A stretch of DNA of 64,000 nt, from positions 1-64,000 of the forward strand of contig CAVSSX010000008.1 in assembly GCA_963730735.1 (NCBI GenBank). Reading direction: 5' to 3'. This DNA comes from CAVSSX01 sp963730735. GTDB lineage: Bacteria; Actinomycetota; Acidimicrobiia; Acidimicrobiales; RAAP-2. The notes beneath the pieces were generated by a model. The model saw nothing but the letters and a program-made list of their open reading frames with translations. It made no database searches and was not told the origin of the DNA. The position numbers and the translations under genes are program-made. This document shows, in pieces, positions 52,186 to 60,966 of this stretch (position 1 is its first letter; each line of letters opens with the position of its first letter).

Positions 52186-52192
52186 CGGCGCC

Positions 52193-52702
52193 GTGGAGGC
52201 CAGCCTGACCATCGGCGCCTTGAGCGAACGCACCGGCGTCGCCCCGTCGGCCCTGCGGTACTACGAGGCCGAGGGCCTGCTCCAGGCCGGCCGTTCGGAG
52301 GGAGGTCAGCGGCGGTACGCCCGGGACGCCATCCGGCGGGTCTCGTTCATCCTGGTGGCCCAGAAAGTCGGGTTGTCACTGGGGGAGATCCGATCCGGTC
52401 TGGCCTCGTTGCCCGGCAACCGGACGCCCAACGAGGAGGACTGGCGCCGTTTGGCCAGCTCCTGGCGGCCCCAGATCGACGCCCGTATCGCCTCGCTGGA
52501 GCGCCTGCGGGACCGCCTGGGTGGCTGCATCGGGTGCGGCTGCCTGTCGCTCGGCATCTGTCGCCTCCGGAATCCCGGCGACCGGGCGGGTGCCCGCGGT
52601 CCGGGGCCCCGGTACCTGCTCGACGCCGAGGGCGCCGAGCGGCCGGTCCGGCCCGAGCGCCCACCGTCGGCCCAAGGGGTACTTGACCTCAAGTTCACTT
52701 GA
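52193..52702 (+). CDS. soxR: Redox-sensing transcriptional activator SoxR
   Basis: The 169-residue MerR-family protein reads LTIGALSERTGVAPSALRYY, EAEGLLQAGRSEGGQRRYAR and SLGEIRSGLASLP. The [2Fe-2S] cluster cysteines are residues 112, 115, 117 and 123 in CIGCGCLSLGIC, the exact SoxR spacing. Oxidation of the cluster by redox-cycling compounds activates target promoters. The C-terminal tail of about 35 residues is longer than in E. coli SoxR. A sox box lies over its 3' end, pointing to the next gene. Confidence 0.93.
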   Translation: MEASLTIGALSERTGVAPSALRYYEAEGLLQAGRSEGGQRRYARDAIRRVSFILVAQKVGLSLGEIRSGLASLPGNRTPNEEDWRRLASSWRPQIDARIASLERLRDRLGGCIGCGCLSLGICRLRNPGDRAGARGPGPRYLLDAEGAERPVRPERPPSAQGVLDLKFT

Positions 52703-52713
52703 ACAAATACCGT
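52684..52713 (+). promoter_or_regulatory. SoxR-dependent promoter with sox box
   Basis: CCTCAAGTTCACTTGA (52687-52702) matches the SoxR operator CCTCAAG-N4-CTTGAGG closely. It lies between a -35 TTGACC (52684) and a -10 TACCGT (52708). The 18-base spacer is longer than usual, as in MerR-type promoters. It overlaps the end of soxR. Confidence 0.75.
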
Positions 52714-52775
52714 GTCGGTAGGTCCCGGTGGCACGGGGCCGGGACCTCGTAGCCAACGACAAGGAGCCGTGCCGC

Positions 52776-53189
52776 ATGACCTTCAGCCCCCAGGAACGCG
52801 CCTACCTCGAGTCCCAGATGCTGGGCCGACTGGCCACCGTGCGGTCCGACGGCAGCCCGCAGGTGAGCCCGGTCGGTTTCACCTACGACCCCGAGCTCGA
52901 CGTGATCGACGTCCATGGCTTCTTCATGTCGACCTCGCAGAAGTTCAAGAACGCCGTCCGGGAGCCCCGGGTCTCCCTGGTGGTCGACGACATCGCCTCC
53001 ATGGACCCGTATCGGGTCCGGTGCCTGGAGATCCGGGGGACCGCCGAGGCGATCGTCGATCCCGATGCAACCGTGGGTAACGATCGCTCGGTGCTGCGGG
53101 TCCATCCGACACGGATCATCAGCTTCGGCATCGACGACCCGGACAAAGAGGTGCACGAGCTGACGCCGCACAACCGGGACGTCGCCTGA
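52776..53189 (+). CDS. PPOX-class flavin/F420 enzyme, SoxR target
   Basis: The 137-residue split-barrel protein reads YLESQMLGRLATVRSDGSPQ, VSPVGFTYDPELDVIDVHGF, KFKNAVREPRVSLVVDDIAS, PYRVRCLEIRGTAEAI and HPTRIISFGID. This fits the PPOX class F420-dependent subgroup, which reduces quinones and similar compounds; FMN use is possible. AAGGAG at 52761 sets ATG 52776. The sox box before it predicts induction by redox-cycling agents. Confidence 0.85.
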   Translation: MTFSPQERAYLESQMLGRLATVRSDGSPQVSPVGFTYDPELDVIDVHGFFMSTSQKFKNAVREPRVSLVVDDIASMDPYRVRCLEIRGTAEAIVDPDATVGNDRSVLRVHPTRIISFGIDDPDKEVHELTPHNRDVA

Positions 53190-53246
53190 CCTCCGGGGCG
53201 TAAATCACATCGGGGTAGTTCTACCCGGTGACCGGGTAGGCCCAGG

Positions 53247-54224
53247 TCAGGGTATAACCGAACCCGCTTCACCCTGGATGAGCCCCCGGCCCTCGACCGG
53301 CCCCGTCGGCGCCCGGGCCTCGTCCAGCGCGGCGCGCACCCGGTGGTAGACGAGCCCGGCCAGCTCGTCCACGTCGAGCCGCCGATGGGCCAACGACACG
53401 GTCTCGACGGTGATCGGCGCCGTGGACCCGAGTGCGTCGAGCGCCCGGATCAGGCCGACCACGTCGAACTCCCCGTCGCCCGGCAGCCGGCGGCCGACCA
53501 TGGTCTCGGCCAGTGGATCGAGCGTCGGGTCCCGGTGGCCGTCGGTCAGGTGGACGGCGACCACCTGCTCGGCCGGCAGACCGGCCAGGTCGTCCGGTCC
53601 CGACCCGCCGGCCAGCAGGTGCCAGAAGTCGACCGTCAGGCCGAGGTGGGGCTCGTCGGCCGCCTCGATGACCTCCCGGGCGTCGGCCAGGGTGTGGATC
53701 GGGGTCCACGGAAGGAACTCGAAGCCGACCGACATCCCGGCGTCGCCGGCCCGGCGACCGACGTCGGCCAGGCGGCGGGCCAGGGCCGCCCGGTCCGGCG
53801 GTCCCTCCAGGGTGGGCATCGGCGCCACCAGGTGCCGGGCCCCGAGCTCGGCCGACCATTCGACGACCCGGGCTTGGGCGGCGACCAGGTCGGCCGGGTC
53901 CTGGCCGTCGAGGGGCCACCAGGGGACGCCGTCCACCTCGACCAGGGACAGGTCGGCTCCGGCGAGCAGCTCGAGCATCTCGCCCTGGCGGAGCCCTTCG
54001 GCGATCGAACGCTCGTAGTCGTGCGGCTGGACCCCGATGCCGGCGAACCCGGCGGCGGCCGCCGCCCGTATGCGGTCCGGGAACGGCACCCGGGCCCGGC
54101 CTTCCCGGTCGGCCCGGGCCAGCGTGTAGTAGGCGGCCACCAGATCGTCGGGACCGAGGTCGGTAGCCGGCCGGCCGGACGTCATGACGAGGACATCCAG
54201 GTCATGGCGAAACATCCTGTGCAT
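53247..54224 (-). CDS. Sugar phosphate isomerase/epimerase-like TIM barrel
   Basis: The protein of up to 325 residues fits the xylose isomerase-like TIM barrel (AP_endonuc_2). It has IRAAAAAGFAGIGVQPHDYE, SLVEVDGVPW, VGFEFLPWTPIHTL with a metal-ligand Glu, LGLTVDFWHLL and VVAVHLTDGHRDP. The substrate is unknown; members act on ketoses or inositols. Starts at 54215 or 54185 are possible. No partner gene is obvious. Confidence 0.75.
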   Translation of the reverse strand: MHRMFRHDLDVLVMTSGRPATDLGPDDLVAAYYTLARADREGRARVPFPDRIRAAAAAGFAGIGVQPHDYERSIAEGLRQGEMLELLAGADLSLVEVDGVPWWPLDGQDPADLVAAQARVVEWSAELGARHLVAPMPTLEGPPDRAALARRLADVGRRAGDAGMSVGFEFLPWTPIHTLADAREVIEAADEPHLGLTVDFWHLLAGGSGPDDLAGLPAEQVVAVHLTDGHRDPTLDPLAETMVGRRLPGDGEFDVVGLIRALDALGSTAPITVETVSLAHRRLDVDELAGLVYHRVRAALDEARAPTGPVEGRGLIQGEAGSVIP

Positions 54225-54370
54225 CGACCGATCATCGTTGGCGACTCCCCCGGGTCTGCTCGTCGGATCCTACGTGGGCTCGACCGTCCGATCCCGACCG
54301 TCGGGTGCGTCGCTCCGTCGGCGGGAGAGTGGTCGCTCCCCTCTTCCCCGCTCCCCCGGGCGGGGAGTGG

Positions 54371-56740
54371 CTACACGAAGATGTCGCCGAGCGCCGTCAC
54401 CTGCTCGGGGGTCAGGGCCAGCAGCTCCCCCAGAACGTAGTCGTTGGCCTCCCCGAGCAGCGGGGCGTGCTGCCAGGGCATATGCCCGTCGGAGGTGTGC
54501 CAGGGCGCCGCCGGGAGGTGCTGCTCCCCCAGGGAAGGGTGCGGTATCTCGACGAATGCTGATCGCTCAGCCAGATGAGGATCACTTGCAAGATCGGCAT
54601 TGGTGAACGACGGCGCCGCCGGGACCCCGGCCGCCTGGAGTTCGAGGAAGGCGTCGCGGGCCGACCGGTGGCCGGCCCAGTCGGCGATGGCCTGGTCGAT
54701 CTGGGCCTCGGCCCGGCGGCGGGCCTCGAGGCTGGCCAGCGCCGTCCCCCACTCCCCTCGTCCGAGCACCCCGCAGAGGGCCGCCCACTCCTGGGTGTCG
54801 CCGACGGCCACGCTGAGCCATTCGTGCTCACCGGCGCAGGCGTAGACGCCGTGGGGGGACATGGCCGGGTGGCGGTTCCCCGACCGTCCGGCCGGCGGCG
54901 CACCCAGGGTGTGGGACAAGAAGGCGTAGGGGGCCAGGGCGGTCATGACCTCGGTCGAGGACAGGTCGATGAACTGGCCCTGGCCGGTCCGGTCCCGGTG
55001 GGCCAGGGCGGCCAGGATGGCCACCGCCAGCAGGTTGCCGCTGCGGAAGTCCGGGCTCTCCCCGATCAGCGTCGGCGGGGCGTCGGGGTAACCGGTCTGC
55101 TCGCTCACCCCGCCGACGGCGGCGAAGATGCTGGCCAGACCGGCGTAGAGGGCCTCGGGACCGGTCGAGCCGTTGCCCGACGAGGAGGCCACCACCAGCG
55201 ACGGGTACGCCTCGAGCAGGGTGCTCGCCCCGAGCCCGAAGCGCTGCATCACACCGGGCCGGAAGTTGTCGACCACCACGTGGCAGTGCGGGACCAGCTG
55301 GCGCACCAGGTCGAGGCCCTCGGGGGTGGTCAGGTCGACCTGGAAGCTCCGCTTGTTCAGGTTGAGGGTGTTGTAGTCCGGGGCGTCGTCGACCCCGCCG
55401 TAGTTGCGGCCGGAGAGGCCCCGCCGGGTGACGTCGGGCCGCTTGGACGACTCGACCCGGATGACCTCGGCGCCGAGGATCGCCAGCAGCATGGTGGCGT
55501 AGGGCCCGGCGATGGCCCAGGTGAAGTCGAGCACCCGGAGTCCTTCGAGCGGGGGTCCCGGGTTGCCCGTGGGCGCCGGCCGGGCCGGTCGCTCGCGTTC
55601 GAAGCCCCGGGACGAGCCGAGGAGCGGGGCCGGGGCGAGGCGGATCGGCGTGGCCGACAGCGAGAACGGTTGCCCGGGCAGCACCACCGGTCCGGCCACC
55701 GGGTGCTCGACCGTCTGGAAGAAGCCCCGGGCTTCGAGCTGCGGCGAGTCGAGCAGGTCCTGGGGCACCGAGTACGCACCGACGGCGAAGCCGATGGGCG
55801 CCAGGGTGCCCACGATCTCGGGCTTGGTCCGCACGGCGCACCAGGCCGCCAGGATGGCGTTCAGCTCGTCGACGTAGGTGGTCCGGTCGTGGAGGGTGGT
55901 GAATCGCTCGTCGGCGAAGACCTCGCCGCCGGGGACGCCGGTCAGGTCACGCCAGGACTCCTCCCTCGGCCCGAGGATCTGCACGTGGCCGTCGGCGCAC
56001 TCGAACATGCCGCCGGCCGCCACGTACGGGCTCGGCCGTTGGTGCAGGACGGTGCCGTCGGTGGTCCAACGGCACAGCCGGGTCCGCAACAGGGCCAACT
56101 GGGACTCGAGCCCGGTGACGTCGATCCGCTGGCCATGGCCCGAGCGGCGCTGGCGCAGAGAGGCGCCGAGCACGGCGACGGCGGCGTTGGCCCCGGTGTC
56201 GAAGTGGGCCATGTCGCTGCCGATCTCCACCGGCGGGCGGTCGGGGAACTGGCTCCAGCCGACGCCGCCGGGCAGGAGATGGCCCTCGCCACCGGCGTGG
56301 GCGATGTTGAGGTGGTGCGCCCGGTAGCCCGAGTACGGGCCGTCCAGGCCGAACGGGGTGATCGAGCAGTGGATGGTGTCGTCGGCCAGGCCCCCGGTCG
56401 GCTCGAGCCCGGCCGGGCCGTCGTCCAGCACCACGTCGGCCTCGGCCACCAGCGCATCGAGTCGCCGACGGTCCTCGTCCCTCTCGACGTCGAGCACCAC
56501 GCTGTGCTTGCCCGTGGCCAGGTACAAGAACCGCCCGGCGGTTTCGGGCCCCTCCCGTCCGGGGGCGAAGGGCCCGGCGGACCGCAGCGGGTCACCGGTC
56601 GGGGGCTCGACCTTCACCACCTCGGCGCCGAGGTCGGACAGCAACTTGGCGCAGTAGGCACCGGCGGTGGAGGTCCCGAGCTCGAGCACCCGCATCCCGG
56701 CCAGGGCCCCGCCGACCTGGGTTTGCTCCACGTCCGTCAT
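54371..56740 (-). CDS. Double-domain CaiB/BaiF family CoA-transferase
   Basis: The 789-residue protein is two class III CoA-transferase domains in tandem. The first has GMRVLELGTSTAGAYCAKLL, then SDLGAEVVKVEPPTGDPLRS. The second, from about residue 395, has GLRVLDFTWAIAGPYATMLL, then LGAEVIRVESSKRPD, NLNKRSFQVDLTTPEG and QFIDLSSTEVMTALAPYAFL with the catalytic Asp. The first keeps RIDVTGLESQLALL in the matching place. Such enzymes move CoA between carboxylic acids, often in steroid or aromatic breakdown. Most are single-domain dimers, so the tandem form may be an internal dimer. Confidence 0.85.
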   Translation of the reverse strand: MTDVEQTQVGGALAGMRVLELGTSTAGAYCAKLLSDLGAEVVKVEPPTGDPLRSAGPFAPGREGPETAGRFLYLATGKHSVVLDVERDEDRRRLDALVAEADVVLDDGPAGLEPTGGLADDTIHCSITPFGLDGPYSGYRAHHLNIAHAGGEGHLLPGGVGWSQFPDRPPVEIGSDMAHFDTGANAAVAVLGASLRQRRSGHGQRIDVTGLESQLALLRTRLCRWTTDGTVLHQRPSPYVAAGGMFECADGHVQILGPREESWRDLTGVPGGEVFADERFTTLHDRTTYVDELNAILAAWCAVRTKPEIVGTLAPIGFAVGAYSVPQDLLDSPQLEARGFFQTVEHPVAGPVVLPGQPFSLSATPIRLAPAPLLGSSRGFERERPARPAPTGNPGPPLEGLRVLDFTWAIAGPYATMLLAILGAEVIRVESSKRPDVTRRGLSGRNYGGVDDAPDYNTLNLNKRSFQVDLTTPEGLDLVRQLVPHCHVVVDNFRPGVMQRFGLGASTLLEAYPSLVVASSSGNGSTGPEALYAGLASIFAAVGGVSEQTGYPDAPPTLIGESPDFRSGNLLAVAILAALAHRDRTGQGQFIDLSSTEVMTALAPYAFLSHTLGAPPAGRSGNRHPAMSPHGVYACAGEHEWLSVAVGDTQEWAALCGVLGRGEWGTALASLEARRRAEAQIDQAIADWAGHRSARDAFLELQAAGVPAAPSFTNADLASDPHLAERSAFVEIPHPSLGEQHLPAAPWHTSDGHMPWQHAPLLGEANDYVLGELLALTPEQVTALGDIFV

Positions 56741-56864
56741 GTTCCACGACCCCCCGTCGATCGACGCCGACTGCGCGCCGACCCTGCGGTCGGGCCGAGG
56801 CCCCGTGGTGTCTTCCTAACGACTGGCCCGGCGTGCGTCAACCGACCGCACCCGGCCGGGAGGG

Positions 56865-57143
56865 TCAGTGGGAGGGGGCGACGAAGTCGGGGTGCTCGCG
56901 CGGGTCGTCGACGGTCACCCCGGCGACCGACGGCACCGACCGCCGCAACATCTCACCGGCGATGTCCTCGAGCAGGGCCTTGGGCAGGATGCACTCCACG
57001 CAGTTGGATGAGGTGACGTCGAGGCGGAGGGCCACCACGCCCGACGCCGGGTCGAGGCTGACGAACTCGAGATCGCCCCCGTCGGCCTGCACCAGCGCCG
57101 CCACGTCGACCAGGGCCGTGCGTACTTCGGACTCCTCGGGCAT
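56865..57143 (-). CDS. NifU C-terminal-domain-like protein
   Basis: The 92-residue protein has DVAALVQADGGDLEFVSLDP and a CxxC motif in SSNCVECILPKALLEDIAGE, as in NifU-type Fe-S scaffold domains. The usual form has CGGC-like spacing with PS before it, so metal binding here is plausible but not certain. It lies between the two CoA-transferase genes, on the minus strand. A role in Fe-S delivery to a nearby enzyme is speculative. Confidence 0.7.
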   Translation of the reverse strand: MPEESEVRTALVDVAALVQADGGDLEFVSLDPASGVVALRLDVTSSNCVECILPKALLEDIAGEMLRRSVPSVAGVTVDDPREHPDFVAPSH

Positions 57144-57235
57144 CGTTCCCCCTCCCGGTCCGGCGCCGGACCCCCGCCGACCGCCGGGCGACCGGGACCT
57201 CGGATGATCCCCGAGCCCCGTCGCACACTCGGTCC

Positions 57236-57241
57236 TAGTGT
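57236..57241 (+). promoter_or_regulatory. Leaderless -10 element TAGTGT (CoA-transferase)
   Basis: TAGTGT ends eight bases before GTG 57250 and decides that start over GTG 57238. Confidence 0.45.
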
Positions 57242-57249
57242 ATTGCGGC

Positions 57250-58458
57250 GTGACCTCGACCTCCGACGCTGCGCCGACGAACCCGACCCCTCCGGTGGGC
57301 GGTGGCCCCATCGCCGGCCTGCGGGTGCTCGAGCTGGCCACCCTCAATGCGGGTCCGGGCCTCGGGGCCATGCTGGGCGACCTGGGGGCCGACGTGGTGA
57401 AGGTCGAGCTGCCGGCCGGCGACGACTTCCGGGTGCTGGGGACGGCGGCCTCCGGACCGCCCCGGCCCGGCCTGTGGAACCTGGTGGCCCGCAACAAGCG
57501 GATGGTGACGCTCGACTACAAGCAGCCGGCCGGCGTGGCCCTGCTGGCCCGGTTGACGGCGGTCGCCGACGTGATCGTCTGCAACCAGCCGCCGGCGCTG
57601 CTCGAGCGCATGGGTTGCTCGTACCCGGCGATCGCCGAGCGGAACCCCGGAGCGGTGGTCGTGCAGATCACCGGTTGGGGGACGACCGGTCCCGACGCCG
57701 ACCTGGCCGGCAACGGCACGCTCGGCGAGGCCTTCGCCGGGCTGACCGACCTCCAGCGCGACGCCGAGGGGACGCCCCGGCTCGGGGGTGCCCTCCTGGG
57801 TGACCACCTCACGGCGCTCGCCGGCGTGGTCGGCACGTTGGCCGCCTGTTACTGGCGCGACGCCCACGGGGGCACCGGCCAGCTGGTGGACGTCGCCCTG
57901 TACGAGGCGGTGGTGGCGGCCATCGGCCCGCAGGTCGTGGCCTGGGTGGACGACGCCCCGCCGCCGGACCCGACCGCCGCCCACCGGGTGCCCCGGGGCA
58001 TCCGCGAGACGTTCGAGACGGCCGACGGGCGCTGGGTGGCCGTGACCTCCTACAGCAACGCCCAGATCGCCCGGCTGCTCGAGGCGGTCGGCGTCGAGGT
58101 GGCCGACGACGAGACGCCCGACCTGCCGGCCCTGGTCGGCGGGTGGATCGCCGCCAACCCGCTGGCCACGGTGCTCGAGCAGTTCCGGGCCCTGCGGATC
58201 GGCATCGCCCCGGTGAACGATGTCGGGGCGCTGCTCGACGATCCCCACGCCCGGGCCCGCCAGGCGGTCATCGAGCTCGACCACCCGGTGTTCGGGGTGG
58301 TCCGGGTGCCCCGACCCGCCCCCCGTCTGAGCGCCACCCCGGGCGACGTCCGCTCGGTCGACCGGGGCCTCGGCCAGGACAACGCCGAGGTCTACGCCGA
58401 GTGGCTGGGCATCGACGAGGCCGAGCTCGAATCGCTCGGTCGCCAGGGCGCCCTCTAG
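57250..58458 (+). CDS. CaiB/BaiF family CoA-transferase
   Basis: The 402-residue single-domain enzyme reads GLRVLELATLNAGPGLGAML, GADVVKVELPAGDDFRVLGT, NKRMVTLDYKQPAGVALLAR and VVQITGWGTTGPDADLAGNG. GQLVDVALYEAVVAAIG contains the catalytic Asp. It may transfer CoA between acids in a catabolic route with the divergent double-domain transferase and the hydrolase that follows, an inference from position only. The next gene starts at its stop codon. Confidence 0.87.
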   Translation: MTSTSDAAPTNPTPPVGGGPIAGLRVLELATLNAGPGLGAMLGDLGADVVKVELPAGDDFRVLGTAASGPPRPGLWNLVARNKRMVTLDYKQPAGVALLARLTAVADVIVCNQPPALLERMGCSYPAIAERNPGAVVVQITGWGTTGPDADLAGNGTLGEAFAGLTDLQRDAEGTPRLGGALLGDHLTALAGVVGTLAACYWRDAHGGTGQLVDVALYEAVVAAIGPQVVAWVDDAPPPDPTAAHRVPRGIRETFETADGRWVAVTSYSNAQIARLLEAVGVEVADDETPDLPALVGGWIAANPLATVLEQFRALRIGIAPVNDVGALLDDPHARARQAVIELDHPVFGVVRVPRPAPRLSATPGDVRSVDRGLGQDNAEVYAEWLGIDEAELESLGRQGAL

Positions 58459-58460
58459 TG

Positions 58461-59126
58461 GTGACCCGTCCCGGCCCCCGGCCGCCCGACGCCGTGAACC
58501 CGGCCACGGCGCCGCACTATCCGACGGCGGCGCTGCTCACGATCGACCTGCAGGTCGACGTGCTCGACGAGGGGCCGCTCGGCGTGGCGGGCACGTCGGC
58601 GGTGGTGGCCCCGGCGGCCCGCCTGGCCGGGGCCTTCCGGCGGGTCGGCCGGCCGATCGTCCACATGGTGCGCCTCTACGCCGCCGACGGCAGCAATGCC
58701 GAGCCGTCGCGACGGGCGCTGGTCAGCGGGGCCACCCCGGTCCTGCGACCGGGCACGCCCGGCCGGCAGCTGGCCCCCGGCCTGGTCGATCCGGCCCCCG
58801 AGCTCGATGACCGGCGACTCCTCGACGGGGGCATCCAGGTGCTCGGGCCGGGCGAAGCGGCCATCTACAAGCCCCGGTGGGGGGCGTTCTTCCGCACGCC
58901 GCTCGAGGGCCACCTGGCCGGCCTCGGCGTCGACACCCTGGTGGTCGCCGGCTGCAACTTCCCCAACTGCCCCCGGGCGTCGATCTACGAGGCCAGCGAG
59001 CGCGATCTGCGGGTGGTGGCGGTGGCCGACGCCCTCTCGGGGCTCACCGACCAAGGCCGTGACGAGCTCGGCCGGCTCGGGGTCGAGGTGGCGTCGAGCG
59101 ACCAGGTGGTCGCCGCACTCGGCTGA
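58461..59126 (+). CDS. Isochorismatase-family cysteine hydrolase
   Basis: The 221-residue alpha/beta protein keeps the triad: Asp in LLTIDLQVDVLDE, Lys in IYKPRWGAFFRTPL and Cys in VVAGCNFPNCPRASIYEASE. This fits amide- or ester-cleaving cysteine hydrolases of the family. The substrate is unknown. GTG 58458, which overlaps the previous stop, is an alternative start. It is cotranscribed with the CoA-transferase. Confidence 0.83.
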   Translation: MTRPGPRPPDAVNPATAPHYPTAALLTIDLQVDVLDEGPLGVAGTSAVVAPAARLAGAFRRVGRPIVHMVRLYAADGSNAEPSRRALVSGATPVLRPGTPGRQLAPGLVDPAPELDDRRLLDGGIQVLGPGEAAIYKPRWGAFFRTPLEGHLAGLGVDTLVVAGCNFPNCPRASIYEASERDLRVVAVADALSGLTDQGRDELGRLGVEVASSDQVVAALG

Positions 59127-59139
59127 GCCCGGCGGCGCC

Positions 59140-60858
59140 TCAGGTCGGCGGCGTGCTGGTGGTCGGCGGCGCGCTCGTGACCGGGGGTGTCGTGGGGGTC
59201 ACCGGTGGACGTGGGGTCGCCGGTGAGATGGGGGTCGACGGGGAGATCGTCACGTCGACCGATTTGGCGCTGCCGAGGTTGGCCACGATCACGTGGCTGG
59301 CGTTGGCGGCCGACTCGACCTGGCCCCCGAGCACGTGGACCCGGTACCCGTGGGGGTACACCCGCGCCACCGGGACGGCGATGGACGTCGGGGCGTTGAC
59401 GGCGGTGTCGGGGACGTAGAGCAGGTGGAACACCCGGGTCTTCGTGTCGAAGCTGTAGGAGATGGGCGTCCCGGCGACCGCCTGCGGGTAGACCCGGGCC
59501 AGCGCCGTCACCGTCGGAGCGAAGGTGCCGTTCGCCTGGACCAGCGCCTCGGCCGAGCTGCCGGTGGGGTCGTCGTAGTACTTCCACTGCCAGTAGGTCC
59601 ATCCCACCTGGAGGTCGTCGGCGATCCGGGTCAGCCGCTCCATCAGCGGCTCGCTGTCGGTGGCCCCGAACTCGCTCATGAACCAGGCCGGGCCCTCCGG
59701 CTGGAGCTGGCTGGCCAGGTCGGGCCGTTCCTCGCTGCGCCGCTCCATGGCCCGCAGCTCCTGAAGGGCGCAGAGGTCGAGGTCGACCGGGTTCCCGGTG
59801 ACGCCGCTACGGATCCCGCAGTAGTCGTGGAAATTGAAGACCAGGCCGGCGTAGTGCATCGGGCCGACGTCGTTGGGCTTGCCGTGGTTCGTGTAGATGT
59901 CCGGTTCGAAGAAGACCAGCTTGCTGGGCGCCGTGTTCCGCAGGACGCCGATCAGGCCGATCTGGGGATCGTCGGCCGGGCAGAGGAGGCGGGCCCCATC
60001 GACGACGCTGCGGCCGGTCAGCTTGTTCCCGGTGTAGAGGCACTCCAGGCGGGCGGCGACCTGGGGCTCGCCGGAGTCCAGCACGGTCGAGAACGGTTCG
60101 TTGATCGGGTCGAAGCCGACCACCCAGGGGTCGTCGGCGAAGTACGTGGCCACGGTCTTCCAGGACCGGATGTACTCACCCTGGAGGTTGCCCTGGACGT
60201 CGTTCAGGAAGAAGTTGTGCTCGGCCGCCACCAGCGCCGGGTCGTTGTAGGTGTTGGACCAGCGGCCGGGCAGGATCTTGATGGGCTGGCCACTCGTGCA
60301 GACGGCCCACGGCGGCGCCCCCTCGCCCCCGAACTCGGAGCTGTAGACGTCCTCGTGCATGTCGAGCAACGTGTAGATGTGGTACCTGCCGAGGAGGGCC
60401 ACCGTCCTGGCCACCTTGGCCAGGTAGGCCTTGGCCACCGCCTCGTTGAACTGGTGCGGGTCACCGGGCGTGCCCGGCGTGCACACCTGGGGACTGTTGG
60501 GACCGAGCGTGCCGGGCTCGATCCCCTGCCAGATGATCCCCAGCCGGACGATGTTGAAGCCCAGCGAGGCCATCCGCTTGGCGTCGGCGGCAGTGAAGTT
60601 CCAGGGCTTGCCCGGGTCCTCGTAGAGCTCGTAGGGGGCCCGCTTGTAGACGGCGTTCACGCCGTGGAGGATCACCACCCGGCCCTTGTCGTCGGTCAGG
60701 TACGGCCCGCTGACGGCGTGGAGCGGTCCCTCGACGACGGCGTCGCCGGCCGAGAACTGGGGCGTCCCGCCGCCTGAGCCAAGGAGTAGCCCGACCACGA
60801 TCCCGACGACGGCCACGACGGCCGCGGCCCCACCGATGAGCAGCCGCTTCCTGGACAT
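59140..60858 (-). CDS. Secreted or membrane-anchored GH5 glycosidase, endoglycoceramidase-like
   Basis: The 572-residue protein has an N-terminal hydrophobic signal or anchor (KRLLIGGAAAVVAVVGIVVG) and then a GH5 barrel: VILHGVNAVYKRAPYELYED, FNIVRLGIIWQGIEPG and YTLLDMHEDVYSSEFGGEGA. The acid/base Glu is in VVGFDPINEP and the nucleophile Glu in WFMSEFGATDSE. A beta-sandwich and a Pro/Thr tail follow. This layout is that of endoglycoceramidase-type GH5 enzymes, which cut glycolipids. The substrate here is unproven. Confidence 0.85.
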   Translation of the reverse strand: MSRKRLLIGGAAAVVAVVGIVVGLLLGSGGGTPQFSAGDAVVEGPLHAVSGPYLTDDKGRVVILHGVNAVYKRAPYELYEDPGKPWNFTAADAKRMASLGFNIVRLGIIWQGIEPGTLGPNSPQVCTPGTPGDPHQFNEAVAKAYLAKVARTVALLGRYHIYTLLDMHEDVYSSEFGGEGAPPWAVCTSGQPIKILPGRWSNTYNDPALVAAEHNFFLNDVQGNLQGEYIRSWKTVATYFADDPWVVGFDPINEPFSTVLDSGEPQVAARLECLYTGNKLTGRSVVDGARLLCPADDPQIGLIGVLRNTAPSKLVFFEPDIYTNHGKPNDVGPMHYAGLVFNFHDYCGIRSGVTGNPVDLDLCALQELRAMERRSEERPDLASQLQPEGPAWFMSEFGATDSEPLMERLTRIADDLQVGWTYWQWKYYDDPTGSSAEALVQANGTFAPTVTALARVYPQAVAGTPISYSFDTKTRVFHLLYVPDTAVNAPTSIAVPVARVYPHGYRVHVLGGQVESAANASHVIVANLGSAKSVDVTISPSTPISPATPRPPVTPTTPPVTSAPPTTSTPPT

Positions 60859-60906
60859 CGGGGCATCGTAGAACGCCGACCGGGGGGCCGACGCAACCCC
60901 CGGGTG

Positions 60907-60953
60907 GGATCCCGGCGCGGTCGACGCCGACGCCGACGGCGACGCCGGGATCC
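60907..60953 (-). terminator. Hairpin after tesB
   Basis: GGATCCCGGCG (60907-60917) and CGCCGGGATCC (60943-60953) are perfect 11-base arms around a GC-rich loop, 14 bases past the tesB stop. Confidence 0.6.
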
Positions 60954-60966
60954 GGGGTGCCGCCGG

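Larger units (their letters stand above)
50392..52192. other. 1.8-kb gene-poor spacer with short repeats
   Basis: I find no gene here with the codon bias of its neighbours. Long open frames exist on both strands but have a biased Arg/Pro/Thr composition and no recognisable domain. The spacer holds three copies of a 15-base repeat, a series of TGCAA-N7-TGC elements, and an AT-rich palindrome at 51829-51842. It may be remnant DNA or a regulatory region. Confidence 0.5.
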
